Positions 7,168 to 15,333 of a stretch of DNA of 59,152 nt are shown here, one piece after another. The DNA lies in contig JAFULN010000022.1 of NCBI GenBank assembly GCA_017473335.1, forward strand, positions 1-59,152. The letters are read 5' to 3'. This DNA comes from Erysipelotrichaceae bacterium. GTDB lineage: Bacteria; Bacillota_I; Bacilli_A; Erysipelotrichales; Erysipelotrichaceae. Within the stretch, counting starts at the first letter, position 1. Each line of letters starts with the position of its first letter. A model generated the notes under the pieces. That model saw only the letters and a list, made by a program, of their open reading frames with translations. It had not been told where the DNA came from and ran no database searches. The position numbers and the translations under genes were made by a program.

Positions 7168-8016
7168 TTATTGCCTTGAAACAAGAAAAGAATGTATCTT
7201 TTCTGCTTCGACAACTCCTTTCTGATAAAGGGCTTCTAGCTTGACTGGATCTTTATCCAGTGTTGATAACCCATCAATTGTATCGGGTGCTAAAATTAGC
7301 ACTCGATTTTCTTTTTCTAATTGTAATGCTTCTTTTAATTGTGCATTATAGAGTGAACATCGATTTCGAATCAGGTTTGCTACCTGGGGATTCTTTCGCT
7401 CTAATAATCTTGCAGTTTTAAGATCACCCTTAGAAGTTCTGAACTCATTTTTAGGTCGAGTCAGAATAATGATGACTTTATCGCAGCCATCCGCAAACGC
7501 CTTTTTAAATGGAATTGGATCACTTAATCCTCCATCATAATATTTCTTTCCTCTTAAAAAATAGGGTTTGCAGATGACTGGGATACAACAAGATGCTTTT
7601 AACACATCATAATTGTCCTGCGCAAAGTCGCTCTTATCAAAATATTCAGCTTTCCCTGTTTCAGCATTCGTTGATACAACAACCAGCTGTGCAGGATTAT
7701 TTTGAAACGCATCATAATCCACCGGATTTTCCCCATCTGAATTACTCAACGCAGAATAGATATAATCCAAATCAAGAAATACACCTTTTCTAATCCAGTT
7801 TTTAATTCCCATGTATTCGCTTCGCATGGAATATTCTAAATAGAATTGTTTATTTCTTCCTCTTTGCTTAGAAAGATAAGAAACTCCATTAGCACTTCCT
7901 GCAGAAACACCAATCACATATGAAAATTCAATCTGATGATCGATGCAGTAATCAAATACACCTGCTCCAAAACTTCCTCGATTCCCTCCGCCAACATCAA
8001 CAATTCCTACTTTCAT
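7168..8016 (-). CDS. Patatin-like phospholipase
   Basis: Serine lipase of the patatin fold in 282 residues. The oxyanion loop is GGGNRGSFGAG, the nucleophile elbow GVSAGSAN (GxSxG) and the catalytic Asp lies in DGGLSDPIP. This is the short bacterial form (YjjU type) without signal peptide or membrane segment, so it should act in the cytoplasm or at the inner membrane face. The start overlaps the stop of the AI-2E-family gene by four bases. Confidence 0.92.
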   Translation of the reverse strand: MKVGIVDVGGGNRGSFGAGVFDYCIDHQIEFSYVIGVSAGSANGVSYLSKQRGRNKQFYLEYSMRSEYMGIKNWIRKGVFLDLDYIYSALSNSDGENPVDYDAFQNNPAQLVVVSTNAETGKAEYFDKSDFAQDNYDVLKASCCIPVICKPYFLRGKKYYDGGLSDPIPFKKAFADGCDKVIIILTRPKNEFRTSKGDLKTARLLERKNPQVANLIRNRCSLYNAQLKEALQLEKENRVLILAPDTIDGLSTLDKDPVKLEALYQKGVVEAEKIHSFLVSRQ

Positions 8017-9134
8017 GGGTTCAGTCCTTTCTTCTCTTTATAAAGAGAGCCTTCTTTCACCAGCAGAACCACACCAGTGACAATTGGTACACCAAAAAAC
8101 ATGCCCATCGGTCCTGCAAAACTACCTCCCAAGGTTACTCCAACAAAAACCCAGATTGGAGAAATACTGATTCTGGCACCCACCACTTTTGGATAGACGA
8201 TATTTCCTTCGATTTGCTGAAGAATCAAAAGAAAAATGATAAACTCAAGAGCTTTGATTGGATCCACTGCAGAAATCATAATGCTTCCTATGATCATACC
8301 AACAACAGCACCTAAGTACGGTATCAATGCCGTTACACCAATTAAAGCACCAATCGTCGGAGCATAAGGAATTTTCAAAACTGCCATTCCAATCGCACAT
8401 AAACCTCCTAGAATGACTGCTTCTGTACACTGGCCAATCAAAAACTGATTGAAGGATGTAAAAAATATACTTGATGTTCTAAAAATCACCTGATTCACTT
8501 TCTCTGGAATCCATATGTTCATAAGACGTATCAGCTGAGCAGTATACACTTCTTTTTTTGACAGCAGATAGATTGCGAATACGAACCCAACAAAAAATGT
8601 AACAAGATGTTCTGTAAAAGACTTCATTACATCAACTGCAGCATTTATGAAATCTCTTCCTTCTAACTGCAGCCAGTTTTCAAGCGAAGCTTTCAGATTC
8701 ACCCAATCTAAATCAAATTCTTTAGACAATTCTGCCCACCAGATCGACTCATTTCCCGTTTGGTCCATCAAAGCCAGCTGATCGACAAAATCCAGCACAA
8801 TATCACTCAGCATTCTTAATGCATCAACAAACTCTGGGATGACCAGCACCAGCAAAAGAACTACGGCACCCAATGTCAAAATTAACGATAAGATGATAGA
8901 ACATTCTCGTCTTCTCTTTTTTATTGGAAGATATGATTCAATTTTCTGCATTGGTACATTCAACATGACCGCAATCAAACAGCCAATCCAAAGAAATTTT
9001 GTTTTCTCTATCATCCACGTAATGCATCCAGCAATTTCATTCAGATGGCTTAAGCCCAGATAAATCAGTAAACTGCATAAGATGATGCGCATGACCCACT
9101 TTGAGATCTTCCTCATCATCTTCTCATCCATCAT
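8013..9134 (-). CDS. AI-2E/PerM family transporter
   Basis: 373 residues with about seven to eight membrane helices and a large soluble loop at residues 100-190, typical of the YdiK/YhhQ/PerM family. The conserved helix-loop PYAPTIGALIGVTALIPYLG is clear. Family members export autoinducer-2 or act as Na+/H+ antiporters; which applies here cannot be told. AGGAGT precedes the ATG by six bases. It is flanked tightly by the radical SAM and patatin genes. Confidence 0.88.
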   Translation of the reverse strand: MMDEKMMRKISKWVMRIILCSLLIYLGLSHLNEIAGCITWMIEKTKFLWIGCLIAVMLNVPMQKIESYLPIKKRRRECSIILSLILTLGAVVLLLVLVIPEFVDALRMLSDIVLDFVDQLALMDQTGNESIWWAELSKEFDLDWVNLKASLENWLQLEGRDFINAAVDVMKSFTEHLVTFFVGFVFAIYLLSKKEVYTAQLIRLMNIWIPEKVNQVIFRTSSIFFTSFNQFLIGQCTEAVILGGLCAIGMAVLKIPYAPTIGALIGVTALIPYLGAVVGMIIGSIMISAVDPIKALEFIIFLLILQQIEGNIVYPKVVGARISISPIWVFVGVTLGGSFAGPMGMFFGVPIVTGVVLLVKEGSLYKEKKGLNP

Positions 9135-9137
9135 GTT

Positions 9138-10490
9138 TTACTCCTTTTCAGAACGAGACTGTTTCCAAAGATAGTCTGCAGTTTCTTTCCACTGATTTGA
9201 ATACTTTGTACATTTTGCGCAGAGATGTTCAACACTTTCTGGTGACATCAAATCTGTCGACTTAGCCCCTGTTTCATTTACCATTTTCATTAAGCACTCT
9301 GGATTTTCCAGCATTGGACAAGGCATCAAATGATTGCAGTTGAATGGCTGATTTTCTTTATAAGCCATAAACAGAGGTGCTTTTAGTGCATCCAGAAGTG
9401 TTGCATCATGAATGTTTGTATCTGAATAATGAATGAACACACAAGGTTCTACATCACCATTGGCATTGATATGAAGATAATTTCTTCCTCCTGCAATGCA
9501 TCCGCCTACATATTCTCCATCATTCTGGAAATCAATTGTAAAGAGCGGCTTTCTTGTTCGATAATCTCGAATTCGATAGTACATCTGTTCACGCTGTTCT
9601 GCGGTAGGCAAAAGATCTGTCACTGCACCATTTCCTACTGGCATATAGTGGAAGAACCAGGCAAATTTAGCTCCTAATCCAATCAGATGATCAATAAATT
9701 CTTCTGAACTTAGAGAGTCTAAATTCTTGCTTGTGTAGCAGCACGAAACCCCAAATGGAAGCTTCTTGCGTTTCATCAGTTCCATCGCACCCACTGCAGC
9801 ACGATAGATCCCATTGCCTCGTCTGAAATCTGTTGCTTCTTCAAAACCTTCGATACTGATGGCTGGCACAAAGTTTTTCACTCTGAGCATTTCATCCGTA
9901 AACTTTTCATCAATCAGGGTTGCATTGGTAAATGCCAGGAAAACACAATCTGAATGCTTTTCACACAGACGAATCAAGTCATGCTTTCGTACCATTGGTT
10001 CTCCACCTGTATAAATATACATGTAAGTTCCCAATTCTTTCCCCTGTTCAATGATGCTGTCAATCGTTTCATAGCTCAAATGAAGATGTCCGCCATATTC
10101 CGCAGCCCAGCACCCTGTACATTTCAGATTGCAGGCAGTAGTTGGATCCAAAAGGATTGCCCATGGAACATTGCAGTTATGTTCTTCTTTCACTTGATCT
10201 CGTTTTTTTGCACTTAACACATTTGTGTTAATAATAAAATTCTCAAACAGTGTTTTTCTAACATCTGCATCAATATCATTGAATAAACTAATCACCAATT
10301 TAGTCCAGTTATTGTTTTTGTCATTTAATACAGTCTTAGCAGCTGACAGCATTGGGGCAATTGCACCATCTTTATCTGCAGCTTCCAACCATTCAATGAT
10401 TTTTCCAATATTATTTTCTGGATCTTTTTCAATATACTGAAGTGCAGTTTTAATCCCTAAGGACATTGCTTTCTCTTTAATTGTCGCCAT
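9138..10490 (-). CDS. Radical SAM protein with SPASM-like C-terminus
   Basis: The ATG at 10490 with an AGAAGGTG box is the likeliest start. The iron-sulfur motif CNLKCTGC (CxxxCxxC) lies near residue 115, followed by the SAM-binding GGEPMVR. The C-terminal third has additional cysteines (CVFIHYSD, CNHLMPCPMLENPEC, CAKC) suggesting auxiliary clusters. About 100 N-terminal helical residues precede the core. The substrate is unknown, with no peptide precursor nearby. It sits two genes after metK, which makes its cofactor. Confidence 0.88.
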   Translation of the reverse strand: MATIKEKAMSLGIKTALQYIEKDPENNIGKIIEWLEAADKDGAIAPMLSAAKTVLNDKNNNWTKLVISLFNDIDADVRKTLFENFIINTNVLSAKKRDQVKEEHNCNVPWAILLDPTTACNLKCTGCWAAEYGGHLHLSYETIDSIIEQGKELGTYMYIYTGGEPMVRKHDLIRLCEKHSDCVFLAFTNATLIDEKFTDEMLRVKNFVPAISIEGFEEATDFRRGNGIYRAAVGAMELMKRKKLPFGVSCCYTSKNLDSLSSEEFIDHLIGLGAKFAWFFHYMPVGNGAVTDLLPTAEQREQMYYRIRDYRTRKPLFTIDFQNDGEYVGGCIAGGRNYLHINANGDVEPCVFIHYSDTNIHDATLLDALKAPLFMAYKENQPFNCNHLMPCPMLENPECLMKMVNETGAKSTDLMSPESVEHLCAKCTKYSNQWKETADYLWKQSRSEKE

Positions 10491-11379
10491 TTTCTTCACC
10501 TTCTATTTCTAATTTTTTGATACATTGAATCGCCAGACACTGCATCCCCACATGGACTGCAATCACTGAATTGAATTCGGCTATTTTAATGTTTTCTTTC
10601 AGCACATCATGATTTATCAGTGCCTCTTTCAGCTCATCTGCACCTTCTTGATAATCCGAATGCAAAACAATGAATTCGTACTGACCATCTTTTGTAAATT
10701 GAATTGCTTCTTCAACAAGCAACTTTATTGCTTTTCTTTCAGTACGTACTTTTGTTAAAACATCAATCTTTCCTTCTGTTGTAGGCCCCATAATTAGCAG
10801 AGGAACGATTTTCAGCATGTTCGCCATCGATGCAGCCAATGGAGTTAATCTTCCTCCACGCTTAAGGTGATTGATATCTTTCGCTAAAACAAATGAACAA
10901 GACTTTTCAATCTGATGTTGAATCTTATCCACAATTTCTTCTGCTTCAAATCCTTGTTCAACCATCTTCATGGCTTCATGTATAGCAATATTTTGAATCT
11001 GACATGTCGTGTATGTATCCACAAACAACACCGGAAGATTGATTTCTTCAGCCGCTGAACGGATGGAATCCGCTGTCGATGAGATACCTGGTGTCAATGG
11101 AATACAAATGACTTTATCATAATTCAATGCTTTGATTTCCATCAATGTATTATGAATCGTCCCATACGAAGGCATGGATGTTTTCAATTCGATTTCTTTG
11201 TTGATTTTTCTGTAAATCTGATCCGTCTTAATATCCACTAAATCTGAATAGCTAGTTAATCCTTCTATAATTTGAAGCGGCAAGACCCAGATTCCCATTC
11301 TAGCTCCTTCAATTGGAGAAATAGAACTCCCTGTATCTGTAAGAATGGCTACTTTTTCAGTTCGATGATTCTTTCCCAT
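10477..11379 (-). CDS. DegV family protein
   Basis: 300 residues. It has the DegV N-terminal motif AILTDTGSS, the middle LTPGISSTADSIRSAA, and VDTYTTCQIQ in place of the usual VDS-S motif. DegV (EDD-fold) proteins bind fatty acids and some, as FakB, feed acyl chains to the FakA kinase. No fakA is seen here. The start lies 31 bases inside metK, but an AGAGGA box precedes it and translation is likely coupled. Confidence 0.9.
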   Translation of the reverse strand: MGKNHRTEKVAILTDTGSSISPIEGARMGIWVLPLQIIEGLTSYSDLVDIKTDQIYRKINKEIELKTSMPSYGTIHNTLMEIKALNYDKVICIPLTPGISSTADSIRSAAEEINLPVLFVDTYTTCQIQNIAIHEAMKMVEQGFEAEEIVDKIQHQIEKSCSFVLAKDINHLKRGGRLTPLAASMANMLKIVPLLIMGPTTEGKIDVLTKVRTERKAIKLLVEEAIQFTKDGQYEFIVLHSDYQEGADELKEALINHDVLKENIKIAEFNSVIAVHVGMQCLAIQCIKKLEIEGEENGDN

Positions 11380-12443
11380 GGAAATTCCTCTCTTCCAAAG
11401 TGACCATACGCAGCTGTCTGTTTATAAATAGGTCGACGCAGATCCAGCTCTTCAATCATATCTTTCACTTTAAAACTGAAGTTCTTAGCGATGATGCGAA
11501 GAATCTCTGACTTTTCAACCTTTTCTGTGCCAAAAGTTTCAATCCACAAAGAGACTGGATCTTCTTTTCCAATGGCATATGCCGTCTGAATCTCACAGCG
11601 ATCTGCAAGCTGTGCTGCCACGATATTCTTAGCTACATAGCGGCAGTAATAAGCAGCTGTTCTATCCACTTTGGATGGATCTTTGCTGGAGAAACAACCT
11701 CCACCAATTCTTCCCATTCCCCCATAGGTATCACAAATGATTTTTCTACCTGTCGTTCCAGAGTCGCCAAAACTTCCTCCCAGCACAAAACTTCCACTTG
11801 GATTGATATAAATTTTTGTTTGTGCATCTATCAGTTCTTTTGGAATCACATGATGAATAACCTTTTCAATCAGCAGCTCTGACATTTTTGTATAATCTGC
11901 ATACTTGACATGCTGAGTTGAAAGCACAATGGTATCAATACGCTTTACTTTTCCATCTTCATATTCAACACTCACCTGCGTTTTTCCATCAGGTCGAAGA
12001 TAATCTGTTTCTTTTTGAACTTCTGCAAGTCGTTTTGCCAATTGATTTGCATATTGAATTGGAGCAGGCATCAATTCTTTGGTCTCATTGCAGGCATATC
12101 CAAACATAATTCCCTGATCACCTGCACCAATTTCATTCTCTTTGACCACTGCGTGATTGATTTCTGATGACTGTTTTCCTACTTTGACTTGAACACGATA
12201 TTCTTCATCATATCCTGTTTCTTTTAATACATTTTTTGCAATTGTTTCAAAATCCAGTTCTGCTGAAGTATTGCATTCTCCATAGACAAGAATCAATTCA
12301 TCCTTGATGGTTGCTTCAACAGCCATTTTGGAATTGGGATCTTGTCTTAACGCTTCATCCAAAATAGAGTCTGCAATGCGATCACACACTTTATCTGGAT
12401 GCCCTTCAGTTACACTTTCTGAAGTAAATACTATTTTTTCCAT
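11349..12443 (-). CDS. metK: S-adenosylmethionine synthetase
   Basis: MetK makes SAM from methionine and ATP. The ATG at 12443 follows a GGAGGG box; five upstream codons contain that box and are not coding. Motifs include SVTEGHPDKVCDRIADSILD, GAGDQGIMFGYACNET and the second phosphate loop GGCFSSKDPSKVDRTAAY. At 364 residues it is about 20-30 shorter than most MetK proteins, with differences in the loops and C-terminus. It heads the operon running to 5817. I could not recognise a SAM riboswitch in its ~100-base leader. Confidence 0.96.
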   Translation of the reverse strand: MEKIVFTSESVTEGHPDKVCDRIADSILDEALRQDPNSKMAVEATIKDELILVYGECNTSAELDFETIAKNVLKETGYDEEYRVQVKVGKQSSEINHAVVKENEIGAGDQGIMFGYACNETKELMPAPIQYANQLAKRLAEVQKETDYLRPDGKTQVSVEYEDGKVKRIDTIVLSTQHVKYADYTKMSELLIEKVIHHVIPKELIDAQTKIYINPSGSFVLGGSFGDSGTTGRKIICDTYGGMGRIGGGCFSSKDPSKVDRTAAYYCRYVAKNIVAAQLADRCEIQTAYAIGKEDPVSLWIETFGTEKVEKSEILRIIAKNFSFKVKDMIEELDLRRPIYKQTAAYGHFGREEFPWERIIELKK

Positions 12444-12545
12444 ACCTAATCCCTCCATGAGCCCATTTTAATGAATCAGTTTCAGCCACTCCATGAACAA
12501 ACCTATCTCGATGTATCTCAAAACTACATTCCCAGCAAAATGTTC

Positions 12546-12574
12546 AACAAAAAATACAGGATTTACTCCTGTAT
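12546..12574 (-). terminator. Intrinsic terminator after the TetR gene
   Basis: ATACAGGA pairs with TCCTGTAT around GTAAA, which contains the TetR stop codon, followed by U7 on the minus strand. It separates this gene from metK, which needs its own promoter in 12459-12545. Confidence 0.85.
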
Positions 12575-13126
12575 CTCTTTCAATTCATCAATCATACCTT
12601 TTGCCCCTTTTCCAAGAAGCTGAAGCAGCTGTTCATAAATCACTTCATAGTTAAGATTATCTTTTTTCAGTATCCAATTTTTTAGCACATAAACTATCAT
12701 GTTGGCATGAATTGCCGTAAAATCCTTTGAACTCATGGATGACTTCTGAAAATCAACTTTCTCTACTTCAAGATAGTTCATCAAAATTTCTGCTAGAATA
12801 TGAGAAAGCATCATCTCAAAACTGTTTTGTCCCTCTACCTGAAAACACTTTTTAAAAAACTCTTTCTGTGTCTGAAATACTTCCAATATTCTTTTTAATC
12901 TGATTCGGAAGTTGTCTTCTTCTATCGAACCGACCAACAGTGTATAGGTTAAGTATTCTAGAGCTTCATACTTATCATAGAAATGATTATAGAATGTTCC
13001 TCGTATGACACCTGCTTTTACTCCGATTTGTTTAATCGTGATTTTTTCAAATGGCATCTCTTCCATCAACAAGTACAAAGCTTGAGCCAGCATATCTTTC
13101 ATGCTGATTCTTTTATACAATTCCAT
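12563..13126 (-). CDS. TetR/AcrR-family regulator
   Basis: The likely start is the ATG at 13126 with a GGGGTGAT box, leaving 187 residues. The helix-turn-helix is canonical: MPFEKITIKQIGVKAGVIRG followed by TFYNHFYDKYEAL. The C-terminal ~120 residues form the helical ligand and dimer domain typical of the TetR_C group. The preceding gene, a MntP-like membrane protein, ends inside the upstream part of this ORF, so the two are cotranscribed and probably regulator and target. Confidence 0.9.
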   Translation of the reverse strand: MELYKRISMKDMLAQALYLLMEEMPFEKITIKQIGVKAGVIRGTFYNHFYDKYEALEYLTYTLLVGSIEEDNFRIRLKRILEVFQTQKEFFKKCFQVEGQNSFEMMLSHILAEILMNYLEVEKVDFQKSSMSSKDFTAIHANMIVYVLKNWILKKDNLNYEVIYEQLLQLLGKGAKGMIDELKEIQE

Positions 13127-13139
13127 CCCATCACCCCAT

Positions 13140-13697
13140 TTACAGCACAAGGGAAATCAATTCAATGTTTGCCACAACAAAATAAATAAGTGCACTTAAA
13201 TATCCAAATGCTTTCTGATAATCTGCACCCAGATAATAACCAATACATGATGCGGACAACGAGCTTGACAAGTTCAATAAAAATGCAGCGAACAAAATAT
13301 AGATAGGTGCTATCCCTATCCCAGTAAGACTTACTCCAATAAGCAGAAAATCAATTCCAGTGAGTATGGATTGTTTCAAAGTTGTTTTTAAATCCATTTC
13401 AGGTTTCAATCGTTCAATTATTTTTTCTTTGCGAAAAGTTCTGACGAAAATGATAGCACTGATGCATAAAAAAATCAGAATAGTTATCATTTCATGAAGC
13501 AATACCATCTTTTCATTTAAAATCAGCTTTCCAATCATTAAACCTAAAAAAGTCATCAGTACACTCACCACCGCAAAAATCAGGCTATGAGTAAACAACG
13601 TTTTCACCTTTAATTGATTTGTTGTTGCTCCTTTTTCAAGCATATAAATGTCTGAATCACTTGATGCCGCCACCAGCAATAATATACATCGAAACAT
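13140..13697 (-). CDS. MntP-like putative metal efflux membrane protein
   Basis: 185 residues with six predicted helices and an internal two-fold repeat. VAASSDSDIYMLEKGA in the first half and LTGIDFLLIGVSL in the second match the positions of the MntP motifs with their key aspartates (DAFAVSxAKG and SIDALAVG). The match is loose, so manganese specificity is an inference. AAGGAG precedes the ATG by six bases. It is cotranscribed with the TetR gene. Confidence 0.6.
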   Translation of the reverse strand: MFRCILLLVAASSDSDIYMLEKGATTNQLKVKTLFTHSLIFAVVSVLMTFLGLMIGKLILNEKMVLLHEMITILIFLCISAIIFVRTFRKEKIIERLKPEMDLKTTLKQSILTGIDFLLIGVSLTGIGIAPIYILFAAFLLNLSSSLSASCIGYYLGADYQKAFGYLSALIYFVVANIELISLVL

Positions 13698-13772
13698 GGT
13701 TATCTCCTTTCAACACCATAGTAGAAAAAAAGAGCTTTCTATTCAATCAGCCTTCAATGAATTTGAACACTT

Positions 13773-14366
13773 CTATTCATTTGTCTTCTCATCTAACTGT
13801 TGATACTGCAGTTCCATGGAGATGAAAGCTAAGTATTTTAATCTTTTCATCTTCAATGAACGCGATTGAAAAACAATAATATCAACCGCTTCCCATAGCA
13901 AAACCCAGGCAACAATATTGATCATTTCTGACCATAACAAATGATTAAAATACGTATCTAAAAGAATTGAAATCCCTAACACCGCCATACCTGACAGCCC
14001 CAGTACTCCTGCAATAATACGATTTCGTTTCAACTCTCTTTCAGAGACAACATAGCGTTCAGTGTAATATTCTTTAATCGCTCTTTCATACAGAATCTTT
14101 TCAGTTTCATCAATACAGTTGCTTTCAATCATCAGCACATACTTCTCATTTGGTAAAAGAGAATGTGTACTGTCTTCTAAAAAATCAGCTACTGCATCAC
14201 TAATGATGGGTGTTTCTGTTTTTGAGAACTCAGAAAGAAAATGACTGTCATCTTTCACCAGCATTGTAATCAGTACTCGACCTTTTTCATCTCGCTGAAA
14301 TAGTTTTGTTGTCTTTAGCTGATTAATTTCTTTTCTTAGTTTTCGCTGTTTAAAATAATTGCTCAT
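13773..14366 (-). CDS. Hypothetical membrane protein after a glycosyltransferase
   Basis: 197 residues: a soluble N-terminal domain of about 115 residues containing KYVLMIESNCIDETEKILYE, then two hydrophobic helices at about 120-140 and 145-165, and a basic tail. The start overlaps the stop of the GT8 gene by four bases with GAGGTAAG ahead, so the two are translated together. I do not recognise the family. A role with the glycosyltransferase in the cell envelope is inferred from context only. Confidence 0.75.
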   Translation of the reverse strand: MSNYFKQRKLRKEINQLKTTKLFQRDEKGRVLITMLVKDDSHFLSEFSKTETPIISDAVADFLEDSTHSLLPNEKYVLMIESNCIDETEKILYERAIKEYYTERYVVSERELKRNRIIAGVLGLSGMAVLGISILLDTYFNHLLWSEMINIVAWVLLWEAVDIIVFQSRSLKMKRLKYLAFISMELQYQQLDEKTNE

Positions 14367-15202
14367 GCACTTACCTCAGTATTGTATTCAGCAATTCTTT
14401 TCTTTAATTTTTCTGCAAGATCATAGTAAAATTCACCCAATACACCTTCATAACCCAATCTCCATGGCTTGTTTTTGCCAAAGAAATGGAGAATCACGCT
14501 GTTCTGTTGAACCCATTCAACATCCATTTTCTTTTTATTGGATGAATTGTACATGAACATCACACGATCATTGATGTTATACAGAAGAGTATCGATCAGC
14601 TTTGTCTTATTACCGTACAAAGACGTCAAGATATCCTGATCAGGCAGCCATAGTCTTCCTCTATTTTCTTCCATAAAACATCGAATATCCTGCATACTAA
14701 ATGAATCTCTTAACTCTCTCAGATTCATCATCAAGACACCAGTATTCACATAAGGCACCTCTTTTTCAGGTGGAATTCCTAGTCTGATTTGATTGAACTT
14801 TGTTAAAAGCTGCTGAGTATGCGTACATGCCATAAACCAGTTACCCTCAAAATCTGATTCATACAGTTCCTTCAGCGAATTGATCACAATCGTATCAGCA
14901 TCTAGATATAAGATTCTATCTAACTCTTTTGGCAGCAGCAAAGGCGCTGCCAATCGATAATAAATCTGTTCAGGATACTTTTTACTGACTGGAAAGCCAG
15001 AAAACATCTCTTTGGGAACTTGTATGAATTTCCAGTCAATTTCAGAGAAAAAATCAAAAATAGCCCTTTGATTGTCATCACTTAAATCTGAATGCATCAC
15101 AAAAACATGTACATCTGTATAACCGCCATTTTCTAAAATGGAATAAACACATGAAAATAGAATAGGTATACTTTTTTGATCAATTGAAAATAATAAATTC
15201 AT
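14363..15202 (-). CDS. Family 8 glycosyltransferase
   Basis: I chose the ATG at 15202 (279 aa) because TGGAGG lies just upstream. The product starts MNLLFSIDQKSIPILFSCVY, typical of GT8 galactosyl- or glucosyltransferases (GspA/RfaJ type). The metal-binding motif is LDADT, with the matching HFFGKNKPW near the C-terminus that ligates Mn2+. Acceptor unknown; wall or lipid-linked glycans are plausible. Confidence 0.92.
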   Translation of the reverse strand: MNLLFSIDQKSIPILFSCVYSILENGGYTDVHVFVMHSDLSDDNQRAIFDFFSEIDWKFIQVPKEMFSGFPVSKKYPEQIYYRLAAPLLLPKELDRILYLDADTIVINSLKELYESDFEGNWFMACTHTQQLLTKFNQIRLGIPPEKEVPYVNTGVLMMNLRELRDSFSMQDIRCFMEENRGRLWLPDQDILTSLYGNKTKLIDTLLYNINDRVMFMYNSSNKKKMDVEWVQQNSVILHFFGKNKPWRLGYEGVLGEFYYDLAEKLKKRIAEYNTEVSA

Positions 15203-15333
15203 TGTTTTCCTCCATTTATTCTTTTTTTTCAATGATTCATTATAATGATGGATGTATTGTTGAATATCAACAAACCAAAAGAAATGTCGCTGAAGTCAAC
15301 ATTTGTCACCAAATGTAAATCATTAAATATATT

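Noticed and set aside
12444-12545. SAM riboswitch (SAM-I or SMK box) upstream of metK
   Set aside because: I could not find the conserved core of either class or a helix that hides the GGAGGG site.
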